Shown piece after piece: positions 31,300-32,033 of a stretch of 32,033 nucleotides of DNA. Below the pieces are notes generated by a model. The model searched no databases, was not told where the DNA came from, and saw only the letters and a list, made by a program, of their open reading frames with translations. Every line of letters begins with the position of its first letter. Positions within the stretch are counted from its first letter, which is position 1. The stretch lies in contig NZ_RHNT01000025.1 in NCBI RefSeq assembly GCF_003946325.1, positions 1 to 32,033 of the forward strand, written 5' to 3'. The translations under genes and the position numbers were made by a program. The DNA comes from Companilactobacillus furfuricola. GTDB lineage: Bacteria; Bacillota; Bacilli; Lactobacillales; Lactobacillaceae.

Positions 31300-31830
31300 T
31301 TAGAAAGTTAATTAAGCATTTTCTAATTTTACCGTTTGCTTAGTTACTTTCTAATTTCTTGACCACTTCTACTGCGTTGATAATGTAGAAGTTACGATTC
31401 CATTGAATCGGGCTGTGTTTTTGGGCACTGCAATTTCACCAGGTAAATAACTGCTTTTGGAGTTTCCTTAAACGCAGTACTTGATGTCACTTGCAGGGCA
31501 TGATTCTTTACAAGAACATCAAGTTTTTGCAAACAATTCTAGTGATTGCTTACGAAGCTACTATGACTGTTTGAAACAGCATTTTAGTGTCAACAAGTCT
31601 CTTATACTAAACCGTATTAAGTTTTTCCGAATGGGACCAATTTCATAATTATCCGCTAATTATGATTTGTTGATCAATTTGACTAAATCTGTTTTGTGAC
31701 TTGAGTGTCACACAAATCCCTCTAAATATTTAAAACATTACACTTAATTCAATCTGTTTTTTCGCATGCGAAACCTAAAACAAGATGAATTGTAAAGCAG
31801 AGACTGGCTAAAACAGTCTCTGTTTTTTTT
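31300..31830 (+). ncRNA. Candidate large structured RNA, about 530 nt
   Basis: No reading frame with a ribosome binding site exists in 500 bases, but stems follow one after another. They are: TTAGAAAGT...ACTTTCTAA (31300-31318 with 31337-31354), ACTTCTAC/GTAGAAGT (31365-31392), CGATTC/GAATCG (31395-31410), ACTTGATGT/ACATCAAGT (31479-31487, 31516-31524), CTGTTTGAAACAG (31567-31579), TCATAATTA/TAATTATGA (31643-31665), TGTGAC/GTCACA (31695-31712) and TTCGCATGCGAA (near 31762). It ends in the terminator CAGAGACTG/CAGTCTCTG plus TTTTTTTT (31798-31830). Size, helix density and terminator recall large bacterial RNAs such as ROOL or GOLLD, but I cannot match a family without a search. Confidence 0.55.
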
Positions 31831-31980
31831 GTGGTTCATTGCCGGTAGTGGGGGTTCCAGGAATTGCGACCGTGGAACGCCATGGACGCCACTTTGAACC
31901 AATCGAGAAGACCACTCGATTGTTTCAAAGCTGGGTCTTTCACTAAGCGGTAAACCGGTTCTCGTCGTGGTTTGGTTATT
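31831..31980 (+). repeat. Family L structured repeat, copy F (3'-truncated)
   Basis: Starts directly after the T-run of the terminator at 31798-31830 with TGGTTCATTGCCGG. It runs nearly identical to copy D through hairpin 1 (about 31893-31930, CGAG/CTCG) into the 5' arm of hairpin 2 (TTTCACTAAGCGGT). It then breaks into unrelated sequence (AAACCGGTTCTCGTCG), so the second arm and closing outer arm are lost. 31981-32033 shows nothing recognisable. Confidence 0.75.
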
Positions 31981-32033
31981 TTGATGCATTTATTTAAGAA
32001 GAGGCTTATATACTCAATGCCAATTTTCATGAG

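Overview
The window looks like a chromosomal segment of a low-GC lactic acid bacterium (family Lactobacillaceae). This is inferred from AT-rich codon use, frequent TTG starts, GGAGG-type ribosome binding sites and the protein families present: YueI, a second PRPP synthetase, a Firmicutes-type nan cluster, zinc-ribbon membrane proteins and a CPPC thioredoxin. I cannot fix genus or species from sequence alone. No tRNA, rRNA, CRISPR array, transposase or complete phage gene was seen.

Layout. 1-488: the 5' end of a group II intron inserted in a structured repeat. 0.5-5.1 kb: an HTH/coiled-coil protein, a secreted CAP-domain protein, a CNNM/HlyC membrane protein, and two tandem paralogues of unknown function, the upstream one frameshifted at an A7 run. 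5.5-9.8 kb: an operon for a HAD phosphatase, a membrane protein and an Fe-S-biogenesis-fold protein, then a P-type ATPase. 9.8-11.6 kb: repeats, a small two-helix membrane protein, and a candidate structured RNA whose terminator can pair with that gene's ribosome binding site. 11.6-13.4 kb: yueI-prs2 and a small gene. 13.4-14.2 kb: two large structured repeats facing each other. 14.2-22.6 kb: a sialic acid (nan) locus. It has a ROK kinase and an RpiR regulator diverging, nanE-nanA on the minus strand, and a divergent plus-strand operon of sugar isomerase (broken by a 16-bp duplication), Kef-type antiporter, sodium:solute symporter and AXE1-type esterase. That operon is preceded by a cre-like site and a terminator hairpin in the leader. 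22.7-26.9 kb: thioredoxin, glycosyltransferase, tyrosine phosphatase and an ABC transporter. 27.0-31.1 kb: three perfect 127-bp tandem repeats, two zinc-ribbon Asn/Gln-rich membrane proteins and a degenerate repeat array. 31.3-31.8 kb: a large candidate non-coding RNA with its own promoter and terminator, then a last truncated large repeat.

The most unusual content is non-coding. Two structured repeat families occur, here called L (about 180-380 bp, five copies) and S (about 127-150 bp, seven full or half copies). Their copies differ mainly by paired changes in the two arms of the same stems, which is what conserved RNA or cruciform structure predicts. Four of the five L copies lie in the same orientation just after a rho-independent terminator, and the fifth abuts a gene's stop codon. 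Two further regions (10325-10735 minus, 31300-31830 plus) look like self-contained structured RNA genes ending in terminators.
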